NCBI GenBank assembly: GCA_039000515.1
Contig: JBCFYV010000100.1
Span: 31,360,421-31,424,420 of the forward strand
Reading direction: 5' to 3'
DNA: 64,000 nt
Source of the DNA: Timema cristinae
Taxonomy: Eukaryota; Arthropoda; Insecta; Phasmatodea; Timematidae
The notes beneath the pieces were generated by a model. It was not told where the DNA came from. It saw only the letters and a list, made by a program, of their open reading frames with translations, and made no database searches. Positions 1 to 11,100 of this stretch are shown here, piece after piece. Position numbers and translations under genes: made by a program. Positions within the stretch are counted from its first letter, which is position 1; each line of letters starts with the position of its first letter.

Positions 1-92
1 TTTCATCTCACAATCACCCTACCATTACACATTAGCGTAAGTGCGTATAACCCGAAAGGGTAGTAAGACGCGGTGCTAATAATAATAATACA
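1..92 (+). mobile_element. SINE family II, 3' end only
   Basis: This is the 3' part of a tRNA-derived SINE, cut by the window edge. It has the family II body (CACCCTACCATTACACATTA) and the shared tail TATAACCCGAAAGGGTAGTA, GACGCGGTGCTAA, then an ATA-rich 3' tract. Compare 5620-5894. Confidence 0.75.
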
Positions 93-2084
93 CGTCTTCT
101 CTTATATAGATTGCATTGTCAGCATATAATTATGTGTGTGCTTATGTATGTGTATATATTGAGGTAATAAACCACATTATATTTATATATGACAAGTAAA
201 CACCAGTCAATAAAAGCCACGGTCTGTTTAAACATAAATTTTTTCGATAGTGTCTATTTATTTTCGTCATACAATTCCCATATATTCTGACATGAATCTT
301 GGCATAATATCGATAATATCATAATATCGATAATATTTTTGCAAACAAGAAAATGGTTTTATATAAATATGGAAAAATAGAGTTTTTGATTGGTCTAATA
401 CTAATCTATTTTTAAAAATGAGTATATTACTGTAATCATTGTTGTATAGGCCCTACTTTACAAACAAGATTAAGGAATTTTAAGACAAAGTTTATATACA
501 TGTTAAAACTACCAACAATAAATTAATTTTTCGAATAATTATTTGATCCCAGCCAAAACATTGACTTCTTTTTTTAGTACTAAGTTCAATAATATAGGAG
601 ATGCTGGTATTATGGAGTAGTCGGGCAGTACGGAATACCATCATTTCTCCTCTGTTAAGTGTCACAATCTATCGTCAACTATTTCAAATAATACAGAAAA
701 CAATTTCGAACAGCTAGTAACGCCCTCACCTCGACAGATCAATTGATTGTTTTGTGAGAGACGATTGTTTGTTTTGGCTGTCACAAAAACTTTTGCAGGC
801 TAGTGTTTATCATGCTATATATCTTTATTCTAATGTTCTTATTAATTCCAATCAACATTAACCATTAGCTAAGGCTCATTCATGCTTATCTTTGAGTTAA
901 AACATTAACTTAGTGTAATTTTATTACAACCCAACAAAAAATATTATTTTCCAATTTGGCGAGTTTCATAATGTCCGCACATTTCTCAAGTATTTGGCAA
1001 GTGAACTATTTTGATATTATTACTACTTTATTGTTTTACACGTGTTTTTTTTTTTACTTTCTTATTAAACATTTGTTAGTTTTAGTAAATATAATTGATT
1101 TTCTATATAAAATGTGTAGTATTCCATAGTGCTTTCATTTGTTCCAAATAATATATTGTGAGTGCTCCTGCAGGATATTAAAGTTTATTAATTATGCTTT
1201 AAACACTAAAAATGGTTAAAAAAATATTATTTATAAGTTTAATATGGAACTCAGTGACAAAATGTAAAATACGCTTTGCTATTGATGAAAAAGTGAATGG
1301 TATTCCATATTATCCGCAGTTCCTCTACTTAATAGTAGACCCTGTTTGAATTTGAAAATTAAATGTATTTACTCACCTTTCGGTTTTAATATTAGGGGCG
1401 AAGCCTTAATGAGATCGAAAACAATTGGTTTATCAAAGGCGCCAAAACACTGTCAACAATGATATTTCTCCATTATCTTTGGTATTTTTTTTTTCGTGAA
1501 TCACGTTTATGGTCAATAAAACCTTAATATGAACTTCTAATTATTTTATAAGTGATTATTAGTTTTTATGATATTGTGACAAGCACTTAACTTACACAAG
1601 GTGGACTGCTAAAATAATAGAAATAGCACTTTCAGCTAACGTATTCTTAAGCCATCGATACAACACAAGTTCCTGACTTCACTTAGATTCAAATTTCGAA
1701 CAATTTCACACGAATGCCGGTTGGTAAGACCTGTGGACATAAATAAAGTTTGTTTGAAGGTAACTGGTAAAAGAAATAGATCGATAGATGTTAAGTTGTG
1801 AAGTGTGTAGATCCAAGTCCGTTCGGTGGCGAGAGAGCACTGTCTCATTTTAACTGTCGGGAGAAAGTGAGGGATCTTTTTTGGAGTGAGGAGTGGCAAA
1901 TACAAACGCTAGGAGCGCTAAACAAAAGACTGTCACGAAGCGCGAGATATCATTGCCAAGACCAAGCCTGTTATGGCAAAACCACATTGACACGTTCGTA
2001 GTTTCTGTACGATTTGACACTCCCTCCCCCGCATAAGAGTGTTATTGATGCAATGGTTTTTAAAATTAACGTAGTTTCTTTTAT
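93..2084. other. AT-rich stretch, no gene recognised
   Basis: Nothing with protein similarity was recognised here. The short open frames at 1636-2001 overlap on both strands and have no family features. A modestly GC-richer patch at about 1790-2035 could be an old repeat but has no ends I could define. Confidence 0.5.
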
Positions 2085-2310
2085 TACCGCGTCTTACTAC
2101 CTGTTCAGTTTGGTTATACGCATATAAGGATGAGGAAAGAAGCCTTTTCAAGGAAGTCTTCCTTCATTTGTTTGAAAGTAGAGCGGGAAACAGTTTAGGG
2201 AAAACCACACTCAGTAGACTCGAGCGGGATTCGGACCCCGATCTCTTTGTCATCAACAGGTCGGTCTAACACTAGAGATACGCCTTTAATCATTCGGCCC
2301 ACTGTAGCGG
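2085..2310 (-). mobile_element. SINE family III copy, diverged
   Basis: Read on the minus strand it has a tRNA-like head ending near 2310, a B-box-like GGGGTCCGAATCCCG, the GGTTTTCCCTAAA body remnant and the shared tail (ACCGCGTCTTACTACC on the plus strand). It is old and degenerate. Confidence 0.65.
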
Positions 2311-2436
2311 GTTAAACTCATGTTAAAACATTGCTTAAGTCTGATTTCATTATTAGACATTATTGAAATGTTGACTCTGTTGCACAATGGCGGGGGAAAA
2401 ATTACAATTGTATTTACATTCTTACTTACTTACTCT

Positions 2437-2790
2437 ATGGTATTAGGAACCGAAAGTTCATTGCCTTCTTTACAAACATATACGTTACTTATCCCAATAT
2501 TGAGCTAGTTTATCCAGTCCTCATTACAACCTATCCCAATCTTGAGCTAGTTCTATGCAGTCCTCCTCAGTACATCTATCTCGTTCAGGTACATTCTAAC
2601 GTCATCCTCCAATCTGCGTCTTGGTCTTATAATCTCTTTCCGTTGAGTTTACCACTCAATACCCTGAACACGGTTCTAGATTCTCCCACTCGCGCTGCAT
2701 GTCCTGGCCACCTTAATCTACGAGACTCGACTATCCTAGCAATGTACATAGTATGTAACTCAACATTATGTAACCTCTTCCACTTCCCAG
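2437..2790 (-). pseudogene. Non-LTR retrotransposon ORF2 C-terminal relic
   Basis: The minus-strand translation, with frameshifts, gives RRLRWPGHAARV, then RPRRRLEDDVRMYL and LAQDWDR. These are the conserved end of LINE reverse transcriptases (RLRWxGHVxRM, then GRPRxRWxDDV, then AxDRxxWR). It is a short 5'-truncated copy and not a host gene. Confidence 0.65.
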
Positions 2791-3225
2791 TAGTCTAGTC
2801 CTTATTTGGATCAAACATTCTTAGCACATTTAGTTAATATTGTAAAGATAAATTATACAATAATCCATAAGAATATTATTGGAAGTTTTTGATAAATGTC
2901 TAGATGAAATTTTTAGTAGACAAATCAATTAAGATATTTCTAGATTCCTAAATTTAGTTGTTGGTAATTGTTAATGCTTTCGGAATTGACAACTTTTTAT
3001 TCAAAATAAACATGTTTGGAGGATATTCTCTAGTATTGTCATCACCATGTACAAATACTATCATAATTAATGAAGTTTCGAATAATTACTATTACATTCT
3101 TGATAAACGTCAAGAAATGAATTAAAATTATTTTATATATATGAAAATGTTAATGAATACCCCCAAATTGATTATTTAAGAACACTTGAAGTTTATCACT
3201 AAAAATGAGCTTACTAGGGTCAATT

Positions 3226-3470
3226 CAAAACCTTAGCTCAGTCGGTAGCGTGTTTGTCTTCTGAGTTGAGAGTCCCTGGTTCAATTCTTGGCATGGCCGA
3301 AAAATGTATCATGTGTGAAAAGTGGGTTTCCTCTTTCACGGTGAAGAATTAACGGTTGAAGGTTGGATGTAGTGTATGTTCTAGATTTAAGATAGTTTAT
3401 AAGTACTATGCAAATTTAATCCGTAGGTTCAGAAAGTACATATTAAATACCACAAATAAATGAAAAAAAA
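3226..3470 (+). mobile_element. tRNA-derived SINE, family V
   Basis: The head has an A box (TTAGCTCAGTCGGTAGCG) and a B box (TGGTTCAATTC) 33 bp later, then an unrelated body and an A-rich end (about 3455-3470). It lacks the tail shared by families I-III. The anticodon arm does not fold convincingly, so it is a SINE rather than a working tRNA. Confidence 0.6.
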
Positions 3471-3728
3471 AAGATATCTAACAAAAGTGACAGCTGCAGA
3501 ATACATGACTTGATATATGATGAATACGTGTAAGCAGACACAGTCATTTTTCTACCTGTCAGGTAAGATTCTTCATATGTACATATTATTAGTTTAAAAT
3601 ATTGTATTTAAGGGAATGTTAACCGCATTGTTTGACTAAAATGAACCGTATGAATTCACCTTGAGACTACTACCTTTCAGGGTAAACTAAGGGTGTATAA
3701 TAGCAAAGAAGTATTCCAACAAATAAAC

Positions 3729-3992
3729 ACCCGCCTCGGTGGCGTAATTGGCTAACGCGCAAGTCGTGTTGAGCTCGACTTCTAAGGACGGGGAGATCGA
3801 GGTTCGAATCTCGGTCGGGTGAACTGGGGGTGGTTTTTCCTAAGTAGTTTTCCACTTTCCCTCCACGCAAATGCGGGTTCACTTCCTCTAATTCAACCTT
3901 CCCAATTCCTAATCCATTAGCGTAATTAGTACTTAAAGCGTATAACCCGAACGGGTAGTAAGACGCGGTGCTAAATAATAAAAATAAAAAAA
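3729..3992 (+). mobile_element. SINE family I, full length with TSD
   Basis: The tRNA-like head has an A box (TGGCGTAATTGGCTAACGCG) and a B box (GGTTCGAATCTCG). The body (CCACGCAAATGCGGGTTCAC and neighbours) is followed by the shared tail at 3938-3974 and an AAT-rich end. A perfect 12-bp target duplication, CAACAAATAAAC, flanks it at 3717-3728 and 3993-4004. Confidence 0.85.
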
Positions 3993-4004
3993 CAACAAAT
4001 AAAC

Positions 4005-4751
4005 CGATATAAATATTTCAATAATGTATTTGAAGCTGTAAGGAAACTGAAGATTTAAGAAACTGAATAATCATTTTTGCTGGAAAAAACATGAAAAACA
4101 ACATTTTTTAGACATAACATATAAACATAGTAGTAGAATTCTGGTAGGAACGACTTTGTTGGTTTTTTTGCGGTAAGCACTAACATCATTTAACTTTATT
4201 ATTGATCCCCTATAATTTTATAGGTATTGACATTATCTATTTAAAGTGACAACAGCAAATAAAATTACCTTACATGTAAATATATTTGATTGTGAATATT
4301 TTTAGCAACATTTGTAACGGCCAACTAAGTTTCTTCCTTTTTGAATATGACTGTACCGACGAGAAAATTATGTTAGTGGTGTGTAAAGGATACATATGAA
4401 ATTAATATGACTCTGCTTGGTTAAAATATCTAATTTATTTTCTAAAGGGACCCAATTATTTAATTTTGCACAAAATTTAAAACATTTTCTCAGTATCTTC
4501 GATAAAAGTTCAAGTTTTATGAACGAAGTTTTCCAATATCGTCAGGAATATTGGATTCATCCATTCGGTTTCGATCGGAAATATTAGAGAGAATAATACC
4601 ACCTGGTCATTTGGTTAGCAGCCGAGAAACTTTCATCTGCCGTTCAAGGTCACAGCCTTGGTTTTGTAATCAAGGTCATCACCTTAAATATAGGCTACAC
4701 TTCTGTTGTCATGGCCGCATAGCTTCAATGACCTGTTACCATACTAGACAA
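4005..4751. other. No gene recognised
   Basis: AT-rich sequence. The open frame at 4551-4781 has no family similarity and runs into the foldback element at 4752. Confidence 0.5.
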
Positions 4752-4985
4752 TTAAGGTGGGAGTGTAAGGGACGCGAATAAAGGTAAATATTTTGGCATT
4801 TTTCATAGAAAAAGCTTTTTTTTGGTCAAAATAAAACTAATATTGCTTCAGTACAAACATAAGTTTAACTTTATTCACGTGGTGATATCAACAGTTCTTG
4901 AATTTCTGTCAAGGTTGTCCTGGAATTAAATGACAACTTTTTCTCTTCATTAAAAAAAGTTTGTCAGCTAATGCCGCTAAGCTCA
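4752..4985 (+). mobile_element. TTAA-flanked foldback MITE, partial copy
   Basis: It starts TTAAGGTGGGAGTGTAAGGG and follows the left arm and centre of the palindromic elements at 23951-24292 and about 14180-14575, including GGTGATATCAACAGTT and the AAAGCTTTTTTTTGGTCAAA region. The right arm is missing. Confidence 0.65.
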
Positions 4986-5607
4986 TATTTTAGTCAGGGA
5001 AATTATACAATAATTTGCCATATTAACGGAAAAATTCATAAAGTTTTGAAACTTGGCAGGAAAATTGTTGAAGGTGTTATAAATGAAATAGAAGAAATAT
5101 CTCTCACTACCGTGGTACCCTCCTTAAAATTAGAAAAACCACTCCAAATATGATTAAGCTCATGTATCTGCTGAACCGTTCGATTTTAGGCAAATATGCT
5201 GCTATAAAAAATGTTTGAAAAATATAAAATGTTCTATTCATGTTTTTCGTGCATGGAATATTAGTCGCGAAAAAACGGCTCTAACACAAGGTTGAGTCGG
5301 AGTGCACTGTTAAATACGTGTCTATAACGGTTTTTATGTATGATTTATTCGGAAACTGCTCATTTCACGCGAACAATTATTAGGACTAGTATATTTTCCA
5401 TAAAATACGCCTTTTTATGTTTATTTTTAAAATGTTGTGGCCAACAATATATGCTTCTGGTTGAGTGCCCCATATGCTTGCTGGTCATGCGTACGCCATA
5501 GCACTCGAACACATTTCTTGACGTACACTGCTTTGTTTAAAATAATCCTCAAGGAAATAACTATTGAAGATGTTAGAAAAGAAAACATACAGCAAATTAT
5601 AATCGAT
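4986..5607. other. No gene recognised
   Basis: AT-rich. The short frames at 4971-5153 and 5437-5625 have no recognisable domain. Confidence 0.5.
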
Positions 5608-5619
5608 TTTAAACCACTC

Positions 5620-5894
5620 AGGTGACTTGGTGGTTAGGGTAAGGTGTCTGACTTCTGTGCTGGAGGTCCGGGGTTCAATCCTCGGTCCCGGAACAGATTT
5701 ATCTGATTGCAAAACCCTTCCTTCACCTCTGACAAGACATCTTGTGAATGTGAGGTATGCCAGGTCTCCACCGTGGTTCGGATTCCACGTTAAACTGTAG
5801 GTCCTTCATTTCATCTCCAATCACCCTACCATTACACATTAGCGTGTGTATAACCCGAACGGGTAGTTATACGCGGTGCTAATAGTTATAATAA
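5620..5894 (+). mobile_element. SINE family II, full length with TSD
   Basis: The tRNA-like head has an A-box-like TGGTGGTTAGGGTAAGG and a B box (GGGGTTCAATCCTCGG). The body is specific to this family (CACCGTGGTTCGGATTCCAC, CACCCTACCATTACACATTA), and the 3' tail is shared with families I and III. Near-perfect 12-bp duplications flank it at 5608-5619 and 5895-5906 (one mismatch). The last bases of its tail vary from other copies. Confidence 0.82.
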
Positions 5895-5906
5895 TTTAGA
5901 CCACTC

Positions 5907-6677
5907 CACCCAAGTTTGAAGATGTACAAAATGATCTTACTGTTGAAAACCTTAGATTGAATTTTTTTTTGAACACATTGAAAAGCTATGAAAACTGCGG
6001 AATACAGCACAATTATGACTTAAAGTCCGTTCAGCGTAGGAATTGTTTTCTGAAAGTCCTTTTTCCCTACCAGAAATATATTATATAGTAGGATATTGGT
6101 AGGAAAAAAGACCTTCCAGAGAGTAATTCTACTTGAATGGAGTATAACTATTTTGAGCGTGTTAATATCGCAATGCATTTGATTGAATCGGAACGTGTGG
6201 GTAATTGGGAATTGCATTTAGATTGTGTTAAAGCTATGCTTCAAATTTTTTATGAAATTGGCAATTTTTTATACGCCAAGTCTTGTCAACTCTACTTTAA
6301 GATATGATTTCCTTGCAAAAAAAATGCTGGCCTGGGAATTCCAAAAATTAACAAAAGATTGCTTCTTCGCCATTCGTTGCTCCGATAAGCACTGGTGTAT
6401 GGTCAGTACCATGTAGCAAACTAATGAAAAACATGAAAATTATTGAATATATCACCCTTGGAAGAGGCTTCACTGACAGTGTTCCAAACAAATGGATCTT
6501 TGTATTGTCAGTAGAGTTTTATGTGTGTGCCAGTATGGAGAAATGTGTACATTAAATACTGAGAATAGCCATCAGCACGTCGAGTTGCGTTAAGAACGGA
6601 TACAGACCAAAGGGACCGTGAAAAGCTTACGCAATGGCTACATCGACATTCGCCATTCATTATTAACTAATATATAT
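5907..6677. other. No gene recognised
   Basis: The frames at 6020-6217 and 6225-6416 have no recognisable domain. No repeat family was identified. Confidence 0.5.
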
Positions 6678-6735
6678 TTTGCGTATAACCCGAACGGGTA
6701 GTAAGACGCGGTGCTAATAATAATAATAATACATT
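6678..6735 (+). mobile_element. SINE shared 3' tail, isolated
   Basis: Only the shared tail is present: GCGTATAACCCGAACGGGTA, then GTAAGACGCGGTGCTAA and an ATA-rich end. It is an extreme 5' truncation, which is evidence that reverse transcription starts from this tail. Confidence 0.7.
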
Positions 6736-6889
6736 ATTAACTCCAATCTTGTGTCACTATCTAGAGGTGTTGTCGCTACAGAGCAAAATATATTGGCGAA
6801 AAATCATTAAACAATATTGTAGCAATATAGGAAACCTGTTTACGACTTTTAAGATGAGTCATTCAAATTAAGAAAACCCAATTTCCTTA

Positions 6890-7399
6890 ATGAAAAATAC
6901 AGTTACTCCGGACGTGCTCGCCAAACCCGACTTTGGCTATGTCACTCGCCTCGCCAGCCAGGCCCCTCGTGAAACATACGCAAGAAGACGGCCGAAGGAA
7001 ATGACGTCTCAGAATCCGGACCTGGTTTACCAGCTCCAAGTGCTCGAAGAAACAATGGACACAATGCAGGCGAGGTTTAAACAGATCCAGGACCGATTTG
7101 GGTCAACCGATCCGGCTGTACAAACGAGTGGTGCTGGGGTTCTGAATCCTTTTATGGATCAACCTCTGCCGACGTGGGATGCTACATTCAGGGGGAACGC
7201 GTGGGCCTCCTTGGAACCCATGAACACGCCGAGACTTGCAACTTCAGAGGAACAGGCACTTCGTCTGGCTTTAGCGCGCAAAGGCCAAGTCCCTCGAACT
7301 ACAACCCGGAAGAGACGCCCACGAGCTGGAATTCCTGCTAGGAGTAATCGCAGACTACGGTCAGCTTCCAGTGGGAACAAGACAGAAAGTACTACATAG
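6890..7399 (+). CDS. GC-rich ORF of unknown function, first frame
   Basis: 169 codons from ATG in a block clearly richer in G and C than its surroundings. The middle (about residues 46-70) is heptad-like, LVYQLQVLEETMDTMQARF, followed by a Pro/Thr-rich segment. The last third turns basic (TTRKRRPRAG), which may be an artefact of reading the wrong frame, because the next frame is open and protein-like from 7275. I do not recognise the family. It could be a gag-like or nucleocapsid-like protein from a retroelement or an old viral insertion, or a retrocopied host gene. No neighbouring polymerase or integrase was found. Confidence 0.4.
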   Translation: MKNTVTPDVLAKPDFGYVTRLASQAPRETYARRRPKEMTSQNPDLVYQLQVLEETMDTMQARFKQIQDRFGSTDPAVQTSGAGVLNPFMDQPLPTWDATFRGNAWASLEPMNTPRLATSEEQALRLALARKGQVPRTTTRKRRPRAGIPARSNRRLRSASSGNKTESTT

Positions 7400-7586
7400 A
7401 TTAAACATGCTGTTCATCGCAGTCACCAAGTCATGGGCCGAAGCAATTAACGCAGAGAGGGACGCAGCATCAGCAGTCATCTACCCGCCAGGGTATCAGC
7501 CAGTGACTCCGACCCAAGTCATCTACCGGGACCGACAACCATCACGAGCCCCAAGAGGAAGGGGTGCAGGGAAACAGAGGAAATGA
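7275..7586 (+). CDS. GC-rich ORF of unknown function, second frame
   Basis: Open from 7275 in the frame one base ahead of the previous ORF, with its first ATG-like start (GTG) at 7371 and a stop after 7586. The content looks like real protein: a Leu-rich helical part, KSWAEAINAERDAA, a Pro-rich part (YPPGYQPVTPTQVIYRD) and a basic Arg/Gly/Lys end (RAPRGRGAGKQRK) typical of nucleic-acid binding. The likely history is one protein broken by an indel near 7275-7300; programmed frameshifting is the alternative. An AATAAA signal lies at 7723-7728. The family is unknown. Confidence 0.4.
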   Translation, partial: RAKAKSLELQPGRDAHELEFLLGVIADYGQLPVGTRQKVLHRLNMLFIAVTKSWAEAINAERDAASAVIYPPGYQPVTPTQVIYRDRQPSRAPRGRGAGKQRK

Positions 7587-7722
7587 AGAGATGGCACCAG
7601 AGAATACACCTGGAACTTCGTGCACCTTGGGTATTCGAGAGGAAGCCATCAAGAGAAGAGCGAGTAGCTATTAAGAAATTGTATGTAAATTATAACTAAC
7701 CTTTGTAACCTGTTTATTCCTC

Positions 7723-7728
7723 AATAAA
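7723..7728 (+). promoter_or_regulatory. Polyadenylation signal AATAAA
   Basis: An exact AATAAA, 137 bp after the end of the GC-rich ORF pair and on the same strand, near where the GC-rich block ends. It suggests the block is the 3' end of a transcription unit or a retrocopy of one. Confidence 0.45.
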
Positions 7729-7984
7729 GAAATGTACCTTTAAAGAAGCCCGGGAAGTCAAAACAACAACATTCATATTGATTCAACCATGCTATTTCTA
7801 CGAATTATCTGCACTGTTCATTCAACCCAGTGTTTGAAAACCTGCTTTACCTATGAGATCGCTTCAATGCCTCTTTCCATATTTGACGAAAAGGGTTTGA
7901 TAAAAAAAAACAGCTTTGGATCAAATTTTTATTATTGTTGAATAACGGGTTGTTGACTTCACTGACATCAAGTTTGTGATTGAT

Positions 7985-9009
7985 GTAAGTTAATTGGTTC
8001 ACCGCTTAGTATATGGCCAAAGTGAGGGACATTTGCGAAAATGTATACCGACCACTTATGTCGATTACGTTAGAAAACACTATCGTCAAAGAGTAACCGT
8101 TGTATTTGATGGTTACTCAGCTCATTCTAATAGCACAGAGAGTATGGAACGTCAACGACAGTAAATTCAACGCATATCACTTGAAATGATTTTCAATAAA
8201 AAAAAAGGGTCTCTTCTAAATACAACAGAAGTACTTGAGCAATCTCGCCAGCTAGGAGCGTTTGATTTCAATTTCACAACTAGTTGAAAAATTTGAGAGC
8301 TAAGGAATTAGTCATTGTTGCTGTGGATGATGTTGACTTGTTAAATGTACAAACTGCAGTCGAAAATTGTTTTCAGTGCGAAAGAGTTGTCATCGTAGGA
8401 CAAGATATTGACCTACTAAGTATTGCCATTGCTGTTTCTTCTTCCAATAAAGATATTAAATTTCAGAAATAAGATCAGGAGTAAAATAACAAAATAATTT
8501 ACAGTTCTCATGATATGCAGTCGTCGAAACCTTTGAATAACTTCAAAGAAGCATCGCTATTTACCCACGCTTTTAGCGGTGGCGATACAACGTCGGCGTG
8601 TTTTTTTGTTGTTTTTTTCAAATGAAAGGCACAGACAATCAACTTATTCAACAATAGAAATGATTTGCAAGATCCCATCTTTAATAATCAAGAAGAAATC
8701 CAAGAGCAGGAGATATATTTATTCTCATTCTATAAAATAGCTCCTCTTGCAGAACAAAGTCTCGACCACTACAGACTTTTAGCCTTCAACAAACTTGTTG
8801 GTAAAGCAGACAATACTGTAAAATTGCTGAAGAGTAATATTTATTTTAGTGAATTACATACAAAAGCTCAAAGTAACTATTTTGTAACATCAATGGCAGT
8901 GTATAAATCGTTCCCTTTGAAAACATTATGCATGTGTAAGTTGGATAATCGCAGTTCGTACAATGACTACAATCGCAGGCGGCAAGTCTTCTCACAAGAC
9001 ACAGCGTAA
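7985..9009 (+). pseudogene. Decayed PIN-like/uncharacterised arthropod repeat-family protein
   Basis: A chain of same-strand frames with several stops and shifts. In order it shows LVHRLVW (near 7992), YVDYVRKHYRQRVTVVFDGY (8058-8117), VAVDDVDLLNVQTAV and VIVGQDIDLLSIAIAV (8284-8472), HAFSGGDTTSA (near 8560) and a 115-residue helical tail (8665-9009). The spaced acidic motifs VFDGY, DDxD, GxDxDLL and SGxDTTSA occur in a widespread uncharacterised protein family of arthropod genomes, and their pattern resembles a PIN/FEN-type nuclease core; that fold link is inference. There is no intact frame and no clear element ends, so this is a dead copy. Confidence 0.55.
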
Positions 9010-9482
9010 TACATTATTAATAATATTAGCCTTTTCTGTCGTCATTTTCCTTGCCCTTCTTACCCTCAGTTGTATCCCAGAAGCAATCTATAAGACTAAA
9101 AAAGGTGTTTGTCAAAAAGAGCACGCGGATTAAAACTATCGAGTTGTTTGGAATTAAGTTAAAGTATGAAGTTAAAAGTACCTAATTTGGTAGGAGTTTT
9201 TTGAAAAGTTGTAGTCTAAACATGGTTTTTAGAGGCTGTTTAAAAAAAATCTTTAAGCCAAGGCTAGGCTTAATTTTTTTAAATGTTAGTGACTAGTTTA
9301 AAAAATTTTAAGCCCAAGTCCACAATTACTATTCAAAGAACCTTTGAAATAGCTTATAGAGGTATATATAGTTCGATATATTTTTTTGCCTCCAGAGGAT
9401 GGGGGGAGAGGGGGGTGCCTCCCAAACCCACTAAGTTTCAGGTGAATGGGTTGGGTAAATTAGAAACTTCCACCCCTGGAGC

Positions 9483-9515
9483 GTTAGACCACGCGGCCAC
9501 AAAAGCGGGTCATTT
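9483..9515 (-). mobile_element. SINE family III head fragment
   Basis: The plus strand shows GCGTTAGACCACGCGGCCAC and AAAAGCGGGT, the complement of a family III tRNA-like head. The rest is too diverged to delimit. Confidence 0.4.
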
Positions 9516-9984
9516 ATTTTATTCATTTCCAATTAATATTCTACTACAAAGTGCCTAGTCCACCTGTTTACAATTCTTTCTTGTCGAATCGGTGGTGCAC
9601 ATTCCAACAATTTCTCACATAAAAAGTGGCCATTCCAACAACGCCCATCATCATAAAAAAAACACTTCAAATTGGAGAATAGATAACATAATTAAAAAAA
9701 GCACAATCCAAAGATATAATTTAAGGTAATAAAACAAAGTAGATATATACCAATAGGTTTACTTATTATTTTGTACAATACACCGCAATTTTATTACGAC
9801 TAGGATTGGTGTAGTAATAATATTACAAAAGCTTAAAATCAAATACACTAAACTAGTTAAATTAGACAACTCAAATAACAATAAGAACTATTCAAATTGT
9901 TGAAAAATAAATATGTTTTAGGATTAGAAAATATCACGGTGGTCCAACATGGTTGCGGATAAAGCCACTAAATTGTATTTTAGT
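9516..9984. other. No gene recognised
   Basis: AT-rich, no recognisable domain or repeat. Confidence 0.5.
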
Positions 9985-10335
9985 TTCATGTAGTTGAATG
10001 TTAGCTGTCACCAGGAGAAACAAGATTAGGATTGAAGTTATCTGGGAAAGAGTTGGGGTACAGGGAGTACATGAGATAGTGGAGGAAGTAAGACAGATGG
10101 TATGGGCATGTAATGAGGATGGAAAGGGAAAGGATGACAAAGAAAATTATGGAAAAATACCACAAGGGAGGCCAAGAAATAGATAGGAGGATCAGATAAC
10201 AGAAAGTGTTCAAGTTAGAGTAGAATAATGGAAGAACTTGAAGGAGGAAGAATTGTGAAAGAATAAAGGATAATGGAGGCATTTTACTAAATTGAGCCAG
10301 CCACAGGCTGTAAACAGTTGATGATGATGATGAGT
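9985..10335 (+). mobile_element. LINE 3' end fragment
   Basis: A decayed reverse-transcriptase C-terminus: VTRRNKIRIEVIWERVGVQG and VHEIVEEVRQ, then QGRPRNR. The 3' UTR ends GCCACAGGCTGTAAACAGTT followed by a GATGATGATGA tail. It is the same family as 15488-15905, 23220-23532 and 29250-29440, all truncated at the 5' side. Confidence 0.7.
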
Positions 10336-11100
10336 TTCAATACAATTACCTTTTCCAACAGTAGTCATTACAGAGTCATTACTAGTCACAGTTAATTTTA
10401 TTTTCCACTAATTGAAGTACCCGGCGGTGTCCGAAAGAAATATTTTTATTTTAGTTTTTGCAAGGGGAAAGTAACTTTATATTTAAAAATTCCAGCTTCA
10501 AGGTGCAATTTTTTTTCTTTTGCACAAGGGTTACTAATTATTATAATGTTAGACCTCTGCTTGCAGTAGATATCATGCAAGGACAGACAGCTAATTCTTC
10601 ATTTTATTAAAATTGTTTTGCAACAAACCTAGTTTTTAATTAATTAAAAAAACTTAATACAAAAATTTTAGTTCTAGCTTTGAGCTGTACATGTTAGTGG
10701 CTACAAATTTTTAAAATATCAAATCTCTGAGTACGGTATTAATATAGTAGATAAATATATGTGTGGATTTTAAGGTGTTCCCAAGCCCACCCTTAAATAT
10801 CTTTCTCCTTCCAGGTGGATATGCTATTGCTTTGCTCATATTGGTAAAATACTGATTAGATAAGAGGGAACTTTTCTGACGGCTATAAAAATTACTAAAC
10901 CAATTTTTATTATTTATACGTTATGTGATATTAAACTGTCACTTTTGATATACATTATCAATAACTATGAAAACATAATATAACTAATAATATACGGAAG
11001 AAATTAACGCTATAGAATAATTAAATATATATGAAAGGCGAAACTTGGGGGATGAATGATTATAATCACCAAGATCAGTTGTAGCTAAGTCATATTTGAA
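10336..11100. other. No gene recognised
   Basis: AT-rich. No recognisable coding or repeat family. Confidence 0.5.

Noticed and set aside
3226..3300. Possible functional tRNA gene
   Set aside because: A and B boxes are present, but the stems do not pair well and an extended body with an A-rich end follows, as in a SINE. The same reasoning applies to the heads at 3729, 5620, 11418 and 57525.
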